64,000 bases of DNA. Source: Pedobacter psychrotolerans. Lineage in GTDB: Bacteria; Bacteroidota; Bacteroidia; Sphingobacteriales; Sphingobacteriaceae. Below, piece by piece: positions 1-8,791 of the stretch. A program made the translations under genes and the position numbers. How positions within the stretch are numbered: the stretch's first letter is position 1; each line of letters opens with the position of its first letter. The notes under the pieces are model-generated. The model was not told the DNA's origin, made no database searches, and worked only from the letters and a program-made list of their open reading frames with translations. The stretch covers positions 248,001 through 312,000 of the forward strand of contig NZ_SLWO01000006.1 in the NCBI RefSeq assembly GCF_004340665.1, read 5' to 3'.

Positions 1-57
1 TCTAAACCAATTAATTATCCTCTTCCAGACTTTACGAAATGATTATAAGCATCCAGA

Positions 58-837
58 TTAGATGTCAGAGTAATCTGTAGGATAAATAAATGTTGTTACA
101 TTTTTTGATACGTTGTTTTGGTATTGAGGCAATCCGCTTATCTTTTTATATTCAGGTCCGAATGCAGTCCAATGATTGTCACGGTCGGCCTTATTGTTGA
201 ATGTTGTTAAATACATCAGGTTTGGCATTTTGCTTCCGGAGATGACCTGACCATAAAATACCGCATTAAAATTAAGTTTCGTGAAAATGCTGATCTCCGA
301 TTCATTAAACATGGAAATTTTATTGAGGGAGAGTTTTTCCGTACTGGCTTCATAACTCCTAAGTTCATACACCCGCTCTGCTTTCGGAGATGATAATTTG
401 GGTATTGCCGGAACAGGCATGCCTTCAAAAGCTTTTAATAGTATGGATTCAATCCTTAAGAAAGGTGCCTGGTTGAATGCTGCATTTAAATAGTCTTTAC
501 CTGCATTAAGGTAAGTTTGATCTTTATCCAGTGCCTGATCCAGTTTCACATAATGATCGATTTTTTTAAACGGAATAAACACATAAATCAATTGTTCTGA
601 AGAATCCTTTTGAATGGGTTTAAATACTCCAACTCCTGAAATTCCGAACCGATGCAATGCTGGCAAATAAGCGTTTTCTAAATAAAAATCCACTTTCTTT
701 TCCTGTTCGGCATCTTTGATGTGGTAAATTTTGATCTGGTAATAATATGCTTCTTTCGCTGCAAAAGAAACATTGCACAGCAATATAAGTGATGCAATAA
801 AAAACAGTTTAATAACAGGGTATTTAAGTTTAGTCAT
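58..837 (-). CDS. NIPSNAP family protein, secreted
   Basis: About 259 residues. The first ~27 form a signal peptide (MTKLKYPVIK, then a hydrophobic stretch ending NVSFAA), so the product is probably exported to the periplasm. Two related halves follow. Each opens with an aromatic-rich strand (AYYYQIKIYHI near residue 30; ERVYELRSYEAS near residue 155), as in tandem NIPSNAP ferredoxin-like domains. NIPSNAP proteins have no defined enzymatic role in bacteria. An in-frame ATG seven codons upstream (position 858) is possible; I chose the inner Met because it starts a canonical signal peptide. The gene stands alone, facing the window edge, and its substrate is unknown. Confidence 0.75.
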   Translation of the reverse strand: MTKLKYPVIKLFFIASLILLCNVSFAAKEAYYYQIKIYHIKDAEQEKKVDFYLENAYLPALHRFGISGVGVFKPIQKDSSEQLIYVFIPFKKIDHYVKLDQALDKDQTYLNAGKDYLNAAFNQAPFLRIESILLKAFEGMPVPAIPKLSSPKAERVYELRSYEASTEKLSLNKISMFNESEISIFTKLNFNAVFYGQVISGSKMPNLMYLTTFNNKADRDNHWTAFGPEYKKISGLPQYQNNVSKNVTTFIYPTDYSDI

Positions 838-1048
838 GATAGTTAGATTATTGCTCAATATAGTAGAAATAATTTGGGATTTTCTACGTGAAATGCAATT
901 GAGGATTAATTTTAGAGAAAGCTTTAAGTGTGATGAAGGAGCGGTTGCTTTGATATATTATAAATAATAAAGCTTATCCTGCAAATTTATAGGAAATACC
1001 TGTTATATAATGAATGGCAGCTGTTTTCAGCTGCCATTCATTATAATA

Positions 1049-1888
1049 TTATAATTGTTCTGACGAATCGTTATGTACCCTGATGGCTTCACCAATCATC
1101 GCAACAAAGCGGTCGCCCAACTGGTCCATTGTCCGCCAGCGCACACCCTGCTCACCTGGTTCCGCATATATTACACCAATCTTCTTTTCGTTATCAAAAA
1201 TCCGATAGGTACCATTTTCCTGAGGCTCAATGCCGAACGTTCCGTCTGGAGTATCCACTGAAAACTCCTGAAGCGTTGTAGCTGAATGAATTTCATTTCC
1301 CAGATTCGGGGTATTTGTTGTTTCAATCGTATCGGTAATCTCAGGAATCGCCGTTGCTTCTACTATAGGTTGTGTAGATAATTTCTCCGCATTAGTATTC
1401 TCTGAAGCGTTACGCATAGCAATTACATTACCCCTATCAAAATGATGGTGGCGATAAAACTCAGAATGTTCCGGTGCTACTGGTTCTTCTTCCACGCCTA
1501 ATGCAGATGAACCTGCTATTGCAGATCTGATTTGTACTTCGGTATCTCTGGTTACCTCACCAATAATATAACGCGGCATAGCCATAAACTGGCTTTCGGT
1601 CATTACGGGTAAAATCACTTCTTTTTTATCATCTCCAAGGTTTGCATAGCCAATGGGAATCAGTATTGCTTTTTCATCATCACCAGAAATTGACTGATCA
1701 AGATCAATGATGATATACCGGATAGCATTTTGCAACGGATCAAATAATAAGTCTCTGACTTTACCAACCTGTGTACCATTTTCATCCCTTACCGGCCAGC
1801 CTGTAATATCAGTCTCACCATCAATTACCTTATAATCGCCCTGCGATAATTCTTCGAGGTTCACATATTCAATAATTCCTGAATTCAT
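1049..1888 (-). CDS. PRC-barrel domain protein
   Basis: 279 residues, no signal peptide. Residues ~18-105 match a PRC-barrel: TDITGWPVRDENGTQVGKV, a hydrophobic RYIIIDL strand, then ILPV and MPRYIIGEV. The middle (~110-200) is low-complexity and Glu/Thr-rich, probably a flexible linker. The C-terminal ~75 residues (DGTFGIEPQENGTYRIFD, then VRWRTMDQLGDRFVAMIGEAIRVH) look like a second small domain of unknown identity. PRC-barrels occur in the photosynthetic reaction centre H subunit, in RimM and in stress-related proteins; in Bacteroidota such genes are usually taken as stress-associated, which is not shown here. The gene is monocistronic. Confidence 0.7.
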   Translation of the reverse strand: MNSGIIEYVNLEELSQGDYKVIDGETDITGWPVRDENGTQVGKVRDLLFDPLQNAIRYIIIDLDQSISGDDEKAILIPIGYANLGDDKKEVILPVMTESQFMAMPRYIIGEVTRDTEVQIRSAIAGSSALGVEEEPVAPEHSEFYRHHHFDRGNVIAMRNASENTNAEKLSTQPIVEATAIPEITDTIETTNTPNLGNEIHSATTLQEFSVDTPDGTFGIEPQENGTYRIFDNEKKIGVIYAEPGEQGVRWRTMDQLGDRFVAMIGEAIRVHNDSSEQL

Positions 1889-2527
1889 AGTTTATTTATT
1901 TTGATGGGAATCCACTTTCCCTCCCCTTTCAAACAACAGCGTAAGGAAATGGTTTTGTTTGACTCTTCTAAAGGATTCAGGGATTTTGTATTATCTTGAT
2001 GTACACCCGGTATAAAATTGATTTCGTTTAGGAGTTCTCCATTAAAAACATACGCATACCCTTATTAATGCTCCATGCTCTGATGAGATGCCTTAGCGAT
2101 AACCTTTGAATTTAAATACAAATTTTCTGAGGGCTTTGTTGAAACTGACGAGATGAGAAATTTGGTTTATTGTATAGTAAGCAAAAGAGTTTTTCCATTG
2201 ATATGATTTCATGTTTCTTTTACGTTTGCTATTTTAAATAGAGGTATATAATTATCGTAAATAATAAATATCATGAAGCTACACTTTGATCATTGGAATA
2301 AAGGTTTTTTGATCAAAAAATAGTTGTAGATTTCCCATTAGCTTTATAGACTATTCAATATTACATTTAAAATGGTGAAATGAGCCTACAGCTGATCTAA
2401 GAAAAAGATTAACAATGTTTAAGTGTCCGTAAATGCTATTTTGAAAATCAGAAATTGAATTCAGATTTAACATGGGAAGAGTAATTCTATTACATCATCC
2501 CGATTTTAAATAGATGCCAGTACAAAA
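1889..2527. other. Intergenic region without recognisable gene
   Basis: AT-rich gap of 639 bp between divergent genes. Only very short open frames (under 20 codons) were seen, with no tRNA-like or strong hairpin structure. It presumably holds the promoters of the PRC-barrel gene (minus) and of the accessory gene starting at 2528 (plus), but I could not identify convincing TTTG/TAnnTTTG pairs. Confidence 0.5.
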
Positions 2528-2971
2528 ATGAAAAGAATTATATTTAAGTTTTGGTTAATTAACATTTTAATGAGTATTGCGTTATTCGTTACTTTTAGAA
2601 TAGTAATTGCAGAAACAAATCACGCTGATGGAAATTTTCTTGAATCGGTTTTACAAATTTTAGATATACTATTAAACTTAGCGTATTCATTTATATATCT
2701 CATTGCAATGGCTTTTTGTTCGTTTGCTCTTTTTCTAAATCTGATAAATAAAATTAGAAATAATCTTTATCTATCCTTATTAACATTTTTAGGAATCCCA
2801 TTATTTTGTGTCATTTTTATAATTATAACCATATTAACTGACAGTCTTTTATACAATAATACGGTTACTATATTCAGAAATATTTTAATTTTTTCAATAA
2901 TTTATCTCTTTTTTACAACTTTAGAATTTTTAATATTCAGAAGAAGAATTAACAAATTCCGAACTGAATGA
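2528..2971 (+). CDS. Small integral membrane protein, unknown function
   Basis: 147 residues, dominated by about four hydrophobic helices (roughly residues 7-28, 40-70, 82-105, 115-137) with a basic C-terminus (RRRINKFRTE). I recognise no family. It is the first of three consecutive plus-strand accessory genes (2528, 3107, 3985), each followed by a similar palindrome-like spacer, so it is plausibly cargo of a gene-cassette array rather than core genome. Codons are strongly A/T-biased (many Ile, Phe, Asn, Leu as TTA/TTT), more than in the housekeeping genes nearby. Inner-membrane location is predicted from hydrophobicity alone. Confidence 0.55.
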   Translation: MKRIIFKFWLINILMSIALFVTFRIVIAETNHADGNFLESVLQILDILLNLAYSFIYLIAMAFCSFALFLNLINKIRNNLYLSLLTFLGIPLFCVIFIIITILTDSLLYNNTVTIFRNILIFSIIYLFFTTLEFLIFRRRINKFRTE

Positions 2972-3100
2972 ATAACAACTAAGGTTTTTGCGTCGGGCGG
3001 CTGATTGCAAAATTTAACAGTAATTTTTCAATTGAATCATAGCTTTTGTGCTATGATTGCCCGCTCCAACGTAAAGGCCCGAAACGTTGGCTAATGTTAT
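2972..3100 (+). repeat. attC-like intergenic repeat, copy 1
   Basis: Spacer right after the stop codon of the 2528 gene. The left part contains GCGTCGGGCGGCTGATTGC and AAAATTT; the right part contains GCCCGCTCC and ends CGAAACGTTGGCTAATGTTAT. The ends are partly inverted (TAACA versus TGTTA; GGGC versus GCCC), and a CATAGC/GCTATG pair lies inside. The left half is clearly related to the spacers after the next two genes. This looks like a recombination-site repeat of a cassette array, but no integrase is in the window. Confidence 0.45.
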
Positions 3101-3106
3101 AAAAAT

Positions 3107-3787
3107 ATGAGACCTGAAAGAGAATTTGCTGTTACAGCTTGTAAAGAATTAGAAGAGAAATTGTCTATATACGGTTTTAAAACTTTATCTAAAGGATTGC
3201 TTTTTAAGCGAAAACTTAACTGTGATATTACACAAGAAATTGCTTTCCAAATAAATTCCTATTTTGATATTATTGTTCATATATCAATAAGTTCTGAAAC
3301 AGTAAAACGATGGAATAAAGACAACTTTGAAGACGAAAGTGGTATTATGGTAACAAATCAATTAGGATATTTAACACCATTACAAAATTGGAAAACTTGG
3401 AATATTATGAAATCTGAAATTGCAAAAAAACAATTTAAGGAAGAATTCTTATATCAAATAGAGGAATACATATTACCATTTTTTGAAAAGTTTAATAATA
3501 TCAATTTACTTATTGAAGAGCTTATAGAAAATAATGGTTCTTGGACAAATTATGATAAAAGAGGACAAGTATTACCAATAGAGACAGTTTTAAGTTATAA
3601 AACCGTTGAAGATGGACAGCGTTTACTCAATAACTTCCTAAAAGAAAACGTTGCATACCTTAAACAAATTAGGAAACATAAATTACATGAAATGATAGAA
3701 TTTGATTTTAAATATTCAGAATTTTTTGGGGCAGTTGAATTTAAAAAAGCATCCCAAAAAGGATTAACAATAAATGAAATCAGCTAA
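3107..3787 (+). CDS. Hypothetical accessory protein (cassette gene 2)
   Basis: 226 residues, soluble, no signal peptide or membrane segment. The N-terminal region (REFAVTACKELEEKLSIYGF, then a basic LLFKRKL turn and a beta-rich IAFQINSYFDIIVHISIS stretch) resembles the layout of DUF4304-type proteins, but I cannot confirm the family. The C-terminal half is helical and rich in Glu and Lys. It lies between two related palindromic spacers and has its own ATG a few bases after the upstream repeat, as cassette genes do. Function is unknown. It could be a defence, immunity or stress gene, but nothing in the sequence shows which. Confidence 0.55.
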   Translation: MRPEREFAVTACKELEEKLSIYGFKTLSKGLLFKRKLNCDITQEIAFQINSYFDIIVHISISSETVKRWNKDNFEDESGIMVTNQLGYLTPLQNWKTWNIMKSEIAKKQFKEEFLYQIEEYILPFFEKFNNINLLIEELIENNGSWTNYDKRGQVLPIETVLSYKTVEDGQRLLNNFLKENVAYLKQIRKHKLHEMIEFDFKYSEFFGAVEFKKASQKGLTINEIS

Positions 3788-3940
3788 CAAGGATTTTTCC
3801 TCAGGCTGGCTGAATGCAAAATTCAACAGCTGTTTTTCATTTTAACTTTAGTAATAATATCGACTGTTGTGCTTCGATTTGACTTCATCGAACTTACGTT
3901 TCACATCCGGAGCAAAGCCCAAAAACGTTGTATGCTATGC
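3788..3940 (+). repeat. attC-like intergenic repeat, copy 2
   Basis: Follows the stop of the 3107 gene. The left part (AAGGATTTTTCCTCAGGC, then GGCTGAATGCAAAATT) aligns with copies 1 and 3. The right end, GCAAAGCCCAAAAACGTTG then TATGCTATGC, parallels the right end of copy 1 (AACGTTGGCTAATG). An internal TCGA-rich hairpin (TTCGATTTGACTTCATCGAA) lies between. The two ATGs inside its right end would extend the next gene's frame but look like part of the repeat. Confidence 0.45.
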
Positions 3941-3984
3941 TAAATAACCGCATTATACGAACACACCTAAATAAAAGCAAAAAA

Positions 3985-4935
3985 ATGAACGAACTAAAAA
4001 ATAATTGCTTCCTATATCTAATAATTATAATTTTCCCTTTTGCATCTGTCTCTTGTCAAACCAAAAATGAAAAAGAATTTGTGCAGTTTGTTGTGCAACC
4101 TGAAGCTGAAATTGGAAAATCTATTGATTTTACTATTCATTTCGAAGAAAAGCCAGATAGTATTTGGAGTAGTAATACGGAAATTAATGGCTTGGAATTG
4201 ACCGATAAATTAGATAGGACATTAAGCAAAATAAAAGAGAGTGAATTGACGGGTGACAACGATAAAGTCATTAAGACATTTTATTCTTTTTATACCTATG
4301 CAAAACCTACAAAACTTGGTAAAATTGAATCCCCTATTTTGTCGGTAAGATATAAAGGGAAAGTATATAAAACTACGCCGTTTTCTATTAATGTGGTAGA
4401 GAAAATTAAAATCGACCAAGATGCCGTACAAGTAATTTGGTCGACAGAAAAAAAGACATATCATAAAACTGACACCATTAAAATCAGTCTTTATGAATAT
4501 TCAAAATTTTCACAAACAAAAAGAATACATTCTTCTCCTAAAAACCTTTCGCTGACAGGAAAGGAAAACAAAATAAATGTTAGTGTTGAAGAAACTATCG
4601 ACAATATTGCAGGAATAGATGATTTTGAAAAATTGATTGAACAAAAATTTGAAATTGTAAATGTTGATTGGAATATGTTCAATAGCAGACAATCAATGGG
4701 AAAAGTAGAGAATGAACTTTTTATTAAAACGTTAATTTTAGAATTAAGTCTTCTATCAAAATCAAAGGGCACATTTCAAATAGGACCAAGTAATTACGAT
4801 TTTTTCATCCACAAAAGTAATACGGACTATTTCAATAAGTTTGTTCCTAATGACAAAGGAAGTTATAACGTAACTGAAGATGGTTCAACAACATTAAAAA
4901 TAAAATCGAATACATTAACAATCAAAATAGAATAA
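3985..4935 (+). CDS. BatD-like N-terminal domain lipoprotein (cassette gene 3)
   Basis: 316 residues. MNELKNNCFLYL plus a hydrophobic core ending VSC gives a lipoprotein signal with lipobox Cys near residue 24. Residues ~30-140 (VQFVVQPEAEIGKSIDFTIHF, a SxxxGLELTD segment, then KLGKIESPILSVRYKGKVYKT) resemble the beta-sandwich N-terminal domain of BatD/oxygen-tolerance proteins. The rest is a second beta-rich region without a clear match and without the usual C-terminal membrane helix, and no BatA/BatB neighbour exists. I chose the Met at 3985 because the upstream ATGs fall in the repeat and would place the signal peptide internally. Probably outer-membrane anchored; role unknown. Confidence 0.55.
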   Translation: MNELKNNCFLYLIIIIFPFASVSCQTKNEKEFVQFVVQPEAEIGKSIDFTIHFEEKPDSIWSSNTEINGLELTDKLDRTLSKIKESELTGDNDKVIKTFYSFYTYAKPTKLGKIESPILSVRYKGKVYKTTPFSINVVEKIKIDQDAVQVIWSTEKKTYHKTDTIKISLYEYSKFSQTKRIHSSPKNLSLTGKENKINVSVEETIDNIAGIDDFEKLIEQKFEIVNVDWNMFNSRQSMGKVENELFIKTLILELSLLSKSKGTFQIGPSNYDFFIHKSNTDYFNKFVPNDKGSYNVTEDGSTTLKIKSNTLTIKIE

Positions 4936-5010
4936 AGCACAATATACAACAAGGCTTTGCGTCAGGCGGGCTGATTGCAAAATTTAAGGGCAGTTTTTCA
5001 ATTGAAATTT
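4936..5010 (+). repeat. attC-like intergenic repeat, copy 3 (left half only)
   Basis: Immediately after the third cassette gene. AAGGCTTTGCGTCAGGCGGG, CTGATTGCAAAATTTAA and TTTTTCAATTGAA match copy 1 almost base for base. No matching right half (AACGTTG... type) follows within 250 bp, so the last repeat appears truncated or its partner has diverged. Confidence 0.45.
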
Positions 5011-5438
5011 GGTGATGGTAATAGAATACCCAGAAAAGTATTTTACCATGATATGTTTCAGTCTTGTACTGTTGAACAATAGTGTATTTTCACCTCTTGT
5101 CTTGTACAAATACAAATAAATCATTGAGGTGAAAAAGTTCTTTAAGTGTTATTTAGGTAACAGTGTTAAGATACTGTGATGCTAATATTCGAACTCATTG
5201 TTATCTAAATTTATTAAATGTTTAATAAAAAATATTTTATGCGTGGTTAAATTGCTTAGATGTCGTTAAACGTTGTTAAGGCCAATGATTTCTCATCTTT
5301 TTTTTAGAATTTTGAAAAAATTAAAAATGAGGAACAAAAAATAATACAAAATAACAGAGTAATATTAAAATAAAAAATATTTATAACTACCTAGAATTCA
5401 ATAACTTATTTGTTTTTGTTTTGTTTTAATATGATAAT
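5011..5438. other. AT-rich intergenic region, no gene seen
   Basis: 428 bp of very AT-rich sequence between the end of the cassette-like region (plus strand) and the stop of mnmE (minus strand). A short inverted pair (TCACCTC near 5090 and GAGGTGA near 5126) is present. No coding frame of useful length and no clear terminator for mnmE was seen. Confidence 0.5.
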
Positions 5439-6803
5439 TTACTTTCCAATACAAAACTTCGTGAAAATATTCTCCAGCAAATCGTCAGTTGTAACTGTCC
5501 CTGTGATCTCACCTAAATAATGTAGCGCCTGCTTAATATCCATTGCCAGAAAATCAGAAGTTACCGGATTGTCTACATTATCAAGCACTCTTTGTAATGC
5601 ATTTTCAGTTTGTTTAAGCGCTTCCACGTGGCGGATATTGGTAACCAAAGTCTCGCTAGTGTTAATGTGGTGCAGATTCACTTGTTCCAATAAAGTAGTT
5701 TTTAGCTCATCTATGCCCACTTTTTCTCTGGCAGATAAGAAAACAACCTCTAAAGCTTCAAAAGCTTTTCGCTGTTCAGCAGAAATTAAGTCTGCCTTAT
5801 TAAGTAAAATCAGATAAGGAATTTCCAATTGTTTCAAACCCCTTACCTGCTCTTCAATTTCGGCAGTTGTTTGGACAGGGTCGGCCATATAAATAATGAG
5901 TTTGGCCTGTTTCATTTTTTCAAGGGTGCGCTCTACGCCAAGCGCCTCGATAATATCAGCTGTATCACGGATTCCGGCAGTATCAATAAAACGAAAAACT
6001 ACCCCGCCGATGGTGAGTTCATCTTCAATGGTATCACGGGTGGTACCCGCAATATCAGAAACGATGGCCCGCTCCTCATTTAATAAAGCATTTAAAAGGG
6101 TCGATTTACCTACATTCGGTTTTCCGGCAATTACAATCGGAACCCCATTTTTAATCACGTTACCCATTTCGAAAGAAGAAATTAATCTTCGCAGCACATG
6201 GTTAATTTTATTCACTAAAATGGTAAGCTGCTCGCGGTTGGCAAATTCTACATCCTCTTCCGCGAAGTCCAACTCCAGTTCAATCATTGAAGCAAAATGA
6301 ATAAGCTGTTCACGTAAAGCCTTGAGTTCATTTGCAAAACCACCACGCATCTGTTGCATGGCCACATCATGCGAAGCTTTAGAATTTGAAGCGATTAAAT
6401 CAGCTACTGCTTCCGCCTGACTCAAATCAAATGCACCATTCAGGAAGGCCCTTAAAGTAAATTCCCCAGGTTTTGCAGCCCTCGCTCCTTTGCTGATGAG
6501 AAGGTTAATGATCTGCTGAATAATATAATTAGATCCATGACAAGAAATTTCAACCACATGCTCTTTGGTGTAGGATTTAGGTGCTACAAATAAGCCAGCT
6601 ACCACTTCATCAACAATATGATCACCATCTTTGATCAAGCCAAAATGAAGGGTATGTGAAGCTTGCTGCGCTAAATCCTTTCCTGCAAAAACTTGATTGG
6701 TAAGAGAAATGGCATCAGGTCCTGACAGGCGAATAACGCCGATAGCGCCCGATCCTGAAGGTGTTGATAAAGCAATGATGGTATCTTGATCGTTCATGTT
6801 CAA
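5439..6803 (-). CDS. mnmE: tRNA uridine-5-carboxymethylaminomethyl(34) synthesis GTPase MnmE
   Basis: 454 residues, the normal length. MnmE works with MnmG to install the cmnm5 group on U34 of certain tRNAs in the cytoplasm. The N-terminal folate-binding domain (TIIALSTPSGSGAIGVIRLSG) is followed by helical segments and an inserted G domain with P-loop GKPNVGKSTLLN (~residue 228), switch region DIAGTTRDT, DTAGIRD (G3) and NKAD (G4). The protein ends in the diagnostic FCIGK, whose Cys is conserved for catalysis. It starts at the Met before NDQDTIIALSTPSGSGAIG. Its upstream neighbour is a divergent AI-2E transporter, and there is no operon. Confidence 0.96.
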   Translation of the reverse strand: MNMNDQDTIIALSTPSGSGAIGVIRLSGPDAISLTNQVFAGKDLAQQASHTLHFGLIKDGDHIVDEVVAGLFVAPKSYTKEHVVEISCHGSNYIIQQIINLLISKGARAAKPGEFTLRAFLNGAFDLSQAEAVADLIASNSKASHDVAMQQMRGGFANELKALREQLIHFASMIELELDFAEEDVEFANREQLTILVNKINHVLRRLISSFEMGNVIKNGVPIVIAGKPNVGKSTLLNALLNEERAIVSDIAGTTRDTIEDELTIGGVVFRFIDTAGIRDTADIIEALGVERTLEKMKQAKLIIYMADPVQTTAEIEEQVRGLKQLEIPYLILLNKADLISAEQRKAFEALEVVFLSAREKVGIDELKTTLLEQVNLHHINTSETLVTNIRHVEALKQTENALQRVLDNVDNPVTSDFLAMDIKQALHYLGEITGTVTTDDLLENIFTKFCIGK

Positions 6804-7055
6804 TTTAAAAAATGTAAAATTAAGGCTAATTAACGGCTTTATCGTGTTTGAGAAGTAATTTTTCCATCGAAATAGAAGATGAGATTACAACTCTAAACCG
6901 CTAACCTGCTAACCTACCTAACCTTCTAAATATTTAACCTTTCAACCAACTTACCACCTCCCGTAATCTAACGCCTCCCCCTAAACATTCCTTTTGTGCT
7001 AAATAAAAACATTTCCTTAAGGTGTGTGTTTAGACATCAATCAGATAAACCATAT

Positions 7056-8177
7056 ATGACAAACAATTTTCCGCTAACTGTAAGGCGATCAATCGAGCTC
7101 CTCGGATTGATGGCTCTTGTGACCGTTATGGTCATTGCAAAAGATATTATTATGCCGATGTTGATGGCATTTTTTATCAGTATTATGCTGCTTCCAGTAT
7201 ATCGATTCCTCAAAAGAAAAAAAGTTCCTGAAACATTATCCATTGTTTTACCCATTCTGCTGGTTGCGCTTTTTGTTGCTTTAATTGTATGGTTTTTCTC
7301 CAATCAAATTGGAATGCTGGTTAAAGATTTCCCTCAAATTAAGGCCAATGTTACCCAACACATTAACTCATTAAGCGATTGGGTGAGCAGGATTACCCAC
7401 TACAATGATAAACAGCAAAAAGCTTTCATTCAAGATAAAAGCGATGATTTAATGAATATGGGCACCTCATTGGCTGGTGGTGCAGCAGTTACTTTAAGTG
7501 GGATATTTGTTTTTATCGGGTTATTGCCCATTTACATTTACTTAATGCTTTTCTACAAAGATATTTTATTAAGATTTATCTTTATGTGGTTCAAAACCGA
7601 TGACCATCCAAAGGTTAAGGAAGCCATTTACGAAACGGAATCAATCATTAAAAGTTACCTGATCGGATTATTAATCCAGATTACTTATATGACCATCTTG
7701 TTAGGTGGAATATTAATGCTAATTGGCATAAAACACGCTTTGTTAATTGGAGTGATCTTCGCCATTTTAAATTTAATCCCTTATGTGGGTGCCTTAATCG
7801 GAAACCTGATCGGTGTGTTATTAACCTTGACCTCTTCTCAGGAATTATGGCCGGTAATCACCGTTTTGGGCGTTATTGCTCTTGTTCAGTTTTTGGATAA
7901 TAACATCCTGATGCCTAGAATTGTAGGTTCAAAAGTTAAGATCAATGCGCTATTTGCCATCCTCGGTGTATTTATTGGCGGAAGTATCGCAGGGATTTCC
8001 GGAATGTTTCTGGCGCTCCCAATTGTTGCGGTATTGAAAATTGTATTCGATCGTACGGAATCATTCAAACAATGGGGTGTGCTTTTAGGTGACGAAAGAC
8101 CTTCACGAAGTCCGATGACATTTCCTGCCTTTAGAAAAAAGAGACCAATAGAAACTAAATCTGGTTTAGATAAATAA
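7056..8177 (+). CDS. AI-2E family transporter
   Basis: About 373 residues from the ATG at 7056 (MTNNFPLTVRRSIELLGLM). Two hydrophobic hairpins at the N-terminus, a soluble helical loop (~85-145) and four to five C-terminal membrane helices give the AI-2 exporter (TqsA/YdiK) topology. The conserved C-terminal region reads NLIPYVGALIGNLIGVLL, then a DNNILMPRIVGSKVKINAL motif and GIFLALP-like helix. The family includes autoinducer and Na+/H+ transporters, so the substrate cannot be assigned. A 20-codon upstream extension of the frame was rejected because it adds a polar stretch before the first helix. A lipoprotein gene follows 22 bp later and may be co-transcribed. Confidence 0.85.
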   Translation: MTNNFPLTVRRSIELLGLMALVTVMVIAKDIIMPMLMAFFISIMLLPVYRFLKRKKVPETLSIVLPILLVALFVALIVWFFSNQIGMLVKDFPQIKANVTQHINSLSDWVSRITHYNDKQQKAFIQDKSDDLMNMGTSLAGGAAVTLSGIFVFIGLLPIYIYLMLFYKDILLRFIFMWFKTDDHPKVKEAIYETESIIKSYLIGLLIQITYMTILLGGILMLIGIKHALLIGVIFAILNLIPYVGALIGNLIGVLLTLTSSQELWPVITVLGVIALVQFLDNNILMPRIVGSKVKINALFAILGVFIGGSIAGISGMFLALPIVAVLKIVFDRTESFKQWGVLLGDERPSRSPMTFPAFRKKRPIETKSGLDK

Positions 8178-8199
8178 TTAAATTAATTACCCATAAAAT

Positions 8200-8724
8200 A
8201 TGAAAAAGATAAGCCTGACCATTGCAATTTGTAGCATTTTATTTTCTGCCTGTAACAGTTTTAAAAGTAAAGAAAAAGCTGTCGGGAAGCAAGATACGAC
8301 CTTGCTAACAGAAGCAAAAGCTGAAAAAAAGATGGATCCCATAACTGGAAAATTATCGGTAATTGGTCAGCCTAAACTTGGCGGCCCCATTAACATGAGA
8401 TTTTCAGTTTATAATAATACAGATACCGTTGCGAAATTTTGCATCTGGCACACACCCTTTGAAAGATTGATGAGTAAATATCTGGATGTTGCTTTAGATG
8501 ATTATACTCCTATTGATTATAAAGGTGCAATGGCAAAGCGAATCATGCCTCCTCCCGCTGATAGTTATAAGAAATTAAATGCCGGAGACAGTACCAGTGC
8601 AGATTTTAATCTGGCAGATGCTTATACAATTACAAAGGCGGGAAATTATACCATTAAATATAATTCGGCTACCGTGAGTGGGATTGTTGTACCCGATAGC
8701 GTAAAAATTTACATCGGCAATTAA
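8200..8724 (+). CDS. Lipoprotein of unknown function
   Basis: 174 residues. MKKISLTIAICSILFSAC is a typical lipoprotein signal with Cys near residue 18, so the mature protein is membrane-anchored. After a Lys/Glu-rich linker, a single beta-sandwich-like domain (PITGKLSVIGQPKLGG, then MRFSVYNNTDTVAKFCIWHTPFE) resembles intracellular-proteinase-inhibitor or protease-inhibitor type folds, but I cannot name the family with confidence. It lies 22 bp downstream of the AI-2E transporter gene and is followed by a strong hairpin, so the two probably form a short operon. Confidence 0.6.
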   Translation: MKKISLTIAICSILFSACNSFKSKEKAVGKQDTTLLTEAKAEKKMDPITGKLSVIGQPKLGGPINMRFSVYNNTDTVAKFCIWHTPFERLMSKYLDVALDDYTPIDYKGAMAKRIMPPPADSYKKLNAGDSTSADFNLADAYTITKAGNYTIKYNSATVSGIVVPDSVKIYIGN

Positions 8725-8750
8725 GGTCTGATCTTATTTGTTAACCATAG

Positions 8751-8786
8751 AAGCATCGTTGATTAATTTTAGCGATGCTTTTTATT
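8751..8786 (+). terminator. Intrinsic terminator after the 8200 lipoprotein gene
   Basis: Stem AAGCATCG / CGATGCTT with a 14-nt loop, then TTTTAT. It lies 27 bp after the lipoprotein stop and before the convergent glycosylase gene. Confidence 0.6.
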
Positions 8787-8791
8787 TAAGC

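Noticed and set aside
773..967. 64-codon plus-strand frame antisense to the NIPSNAP gene start
   Set aside because: Overlaps the signal-peptide region on the other strand and has no recognisable features.
3928..3984. Longer start for the third cassette gene
   Set aside because: Those codons belong to the right end of the palindromic spacer and would bury the lipoprotein signal.
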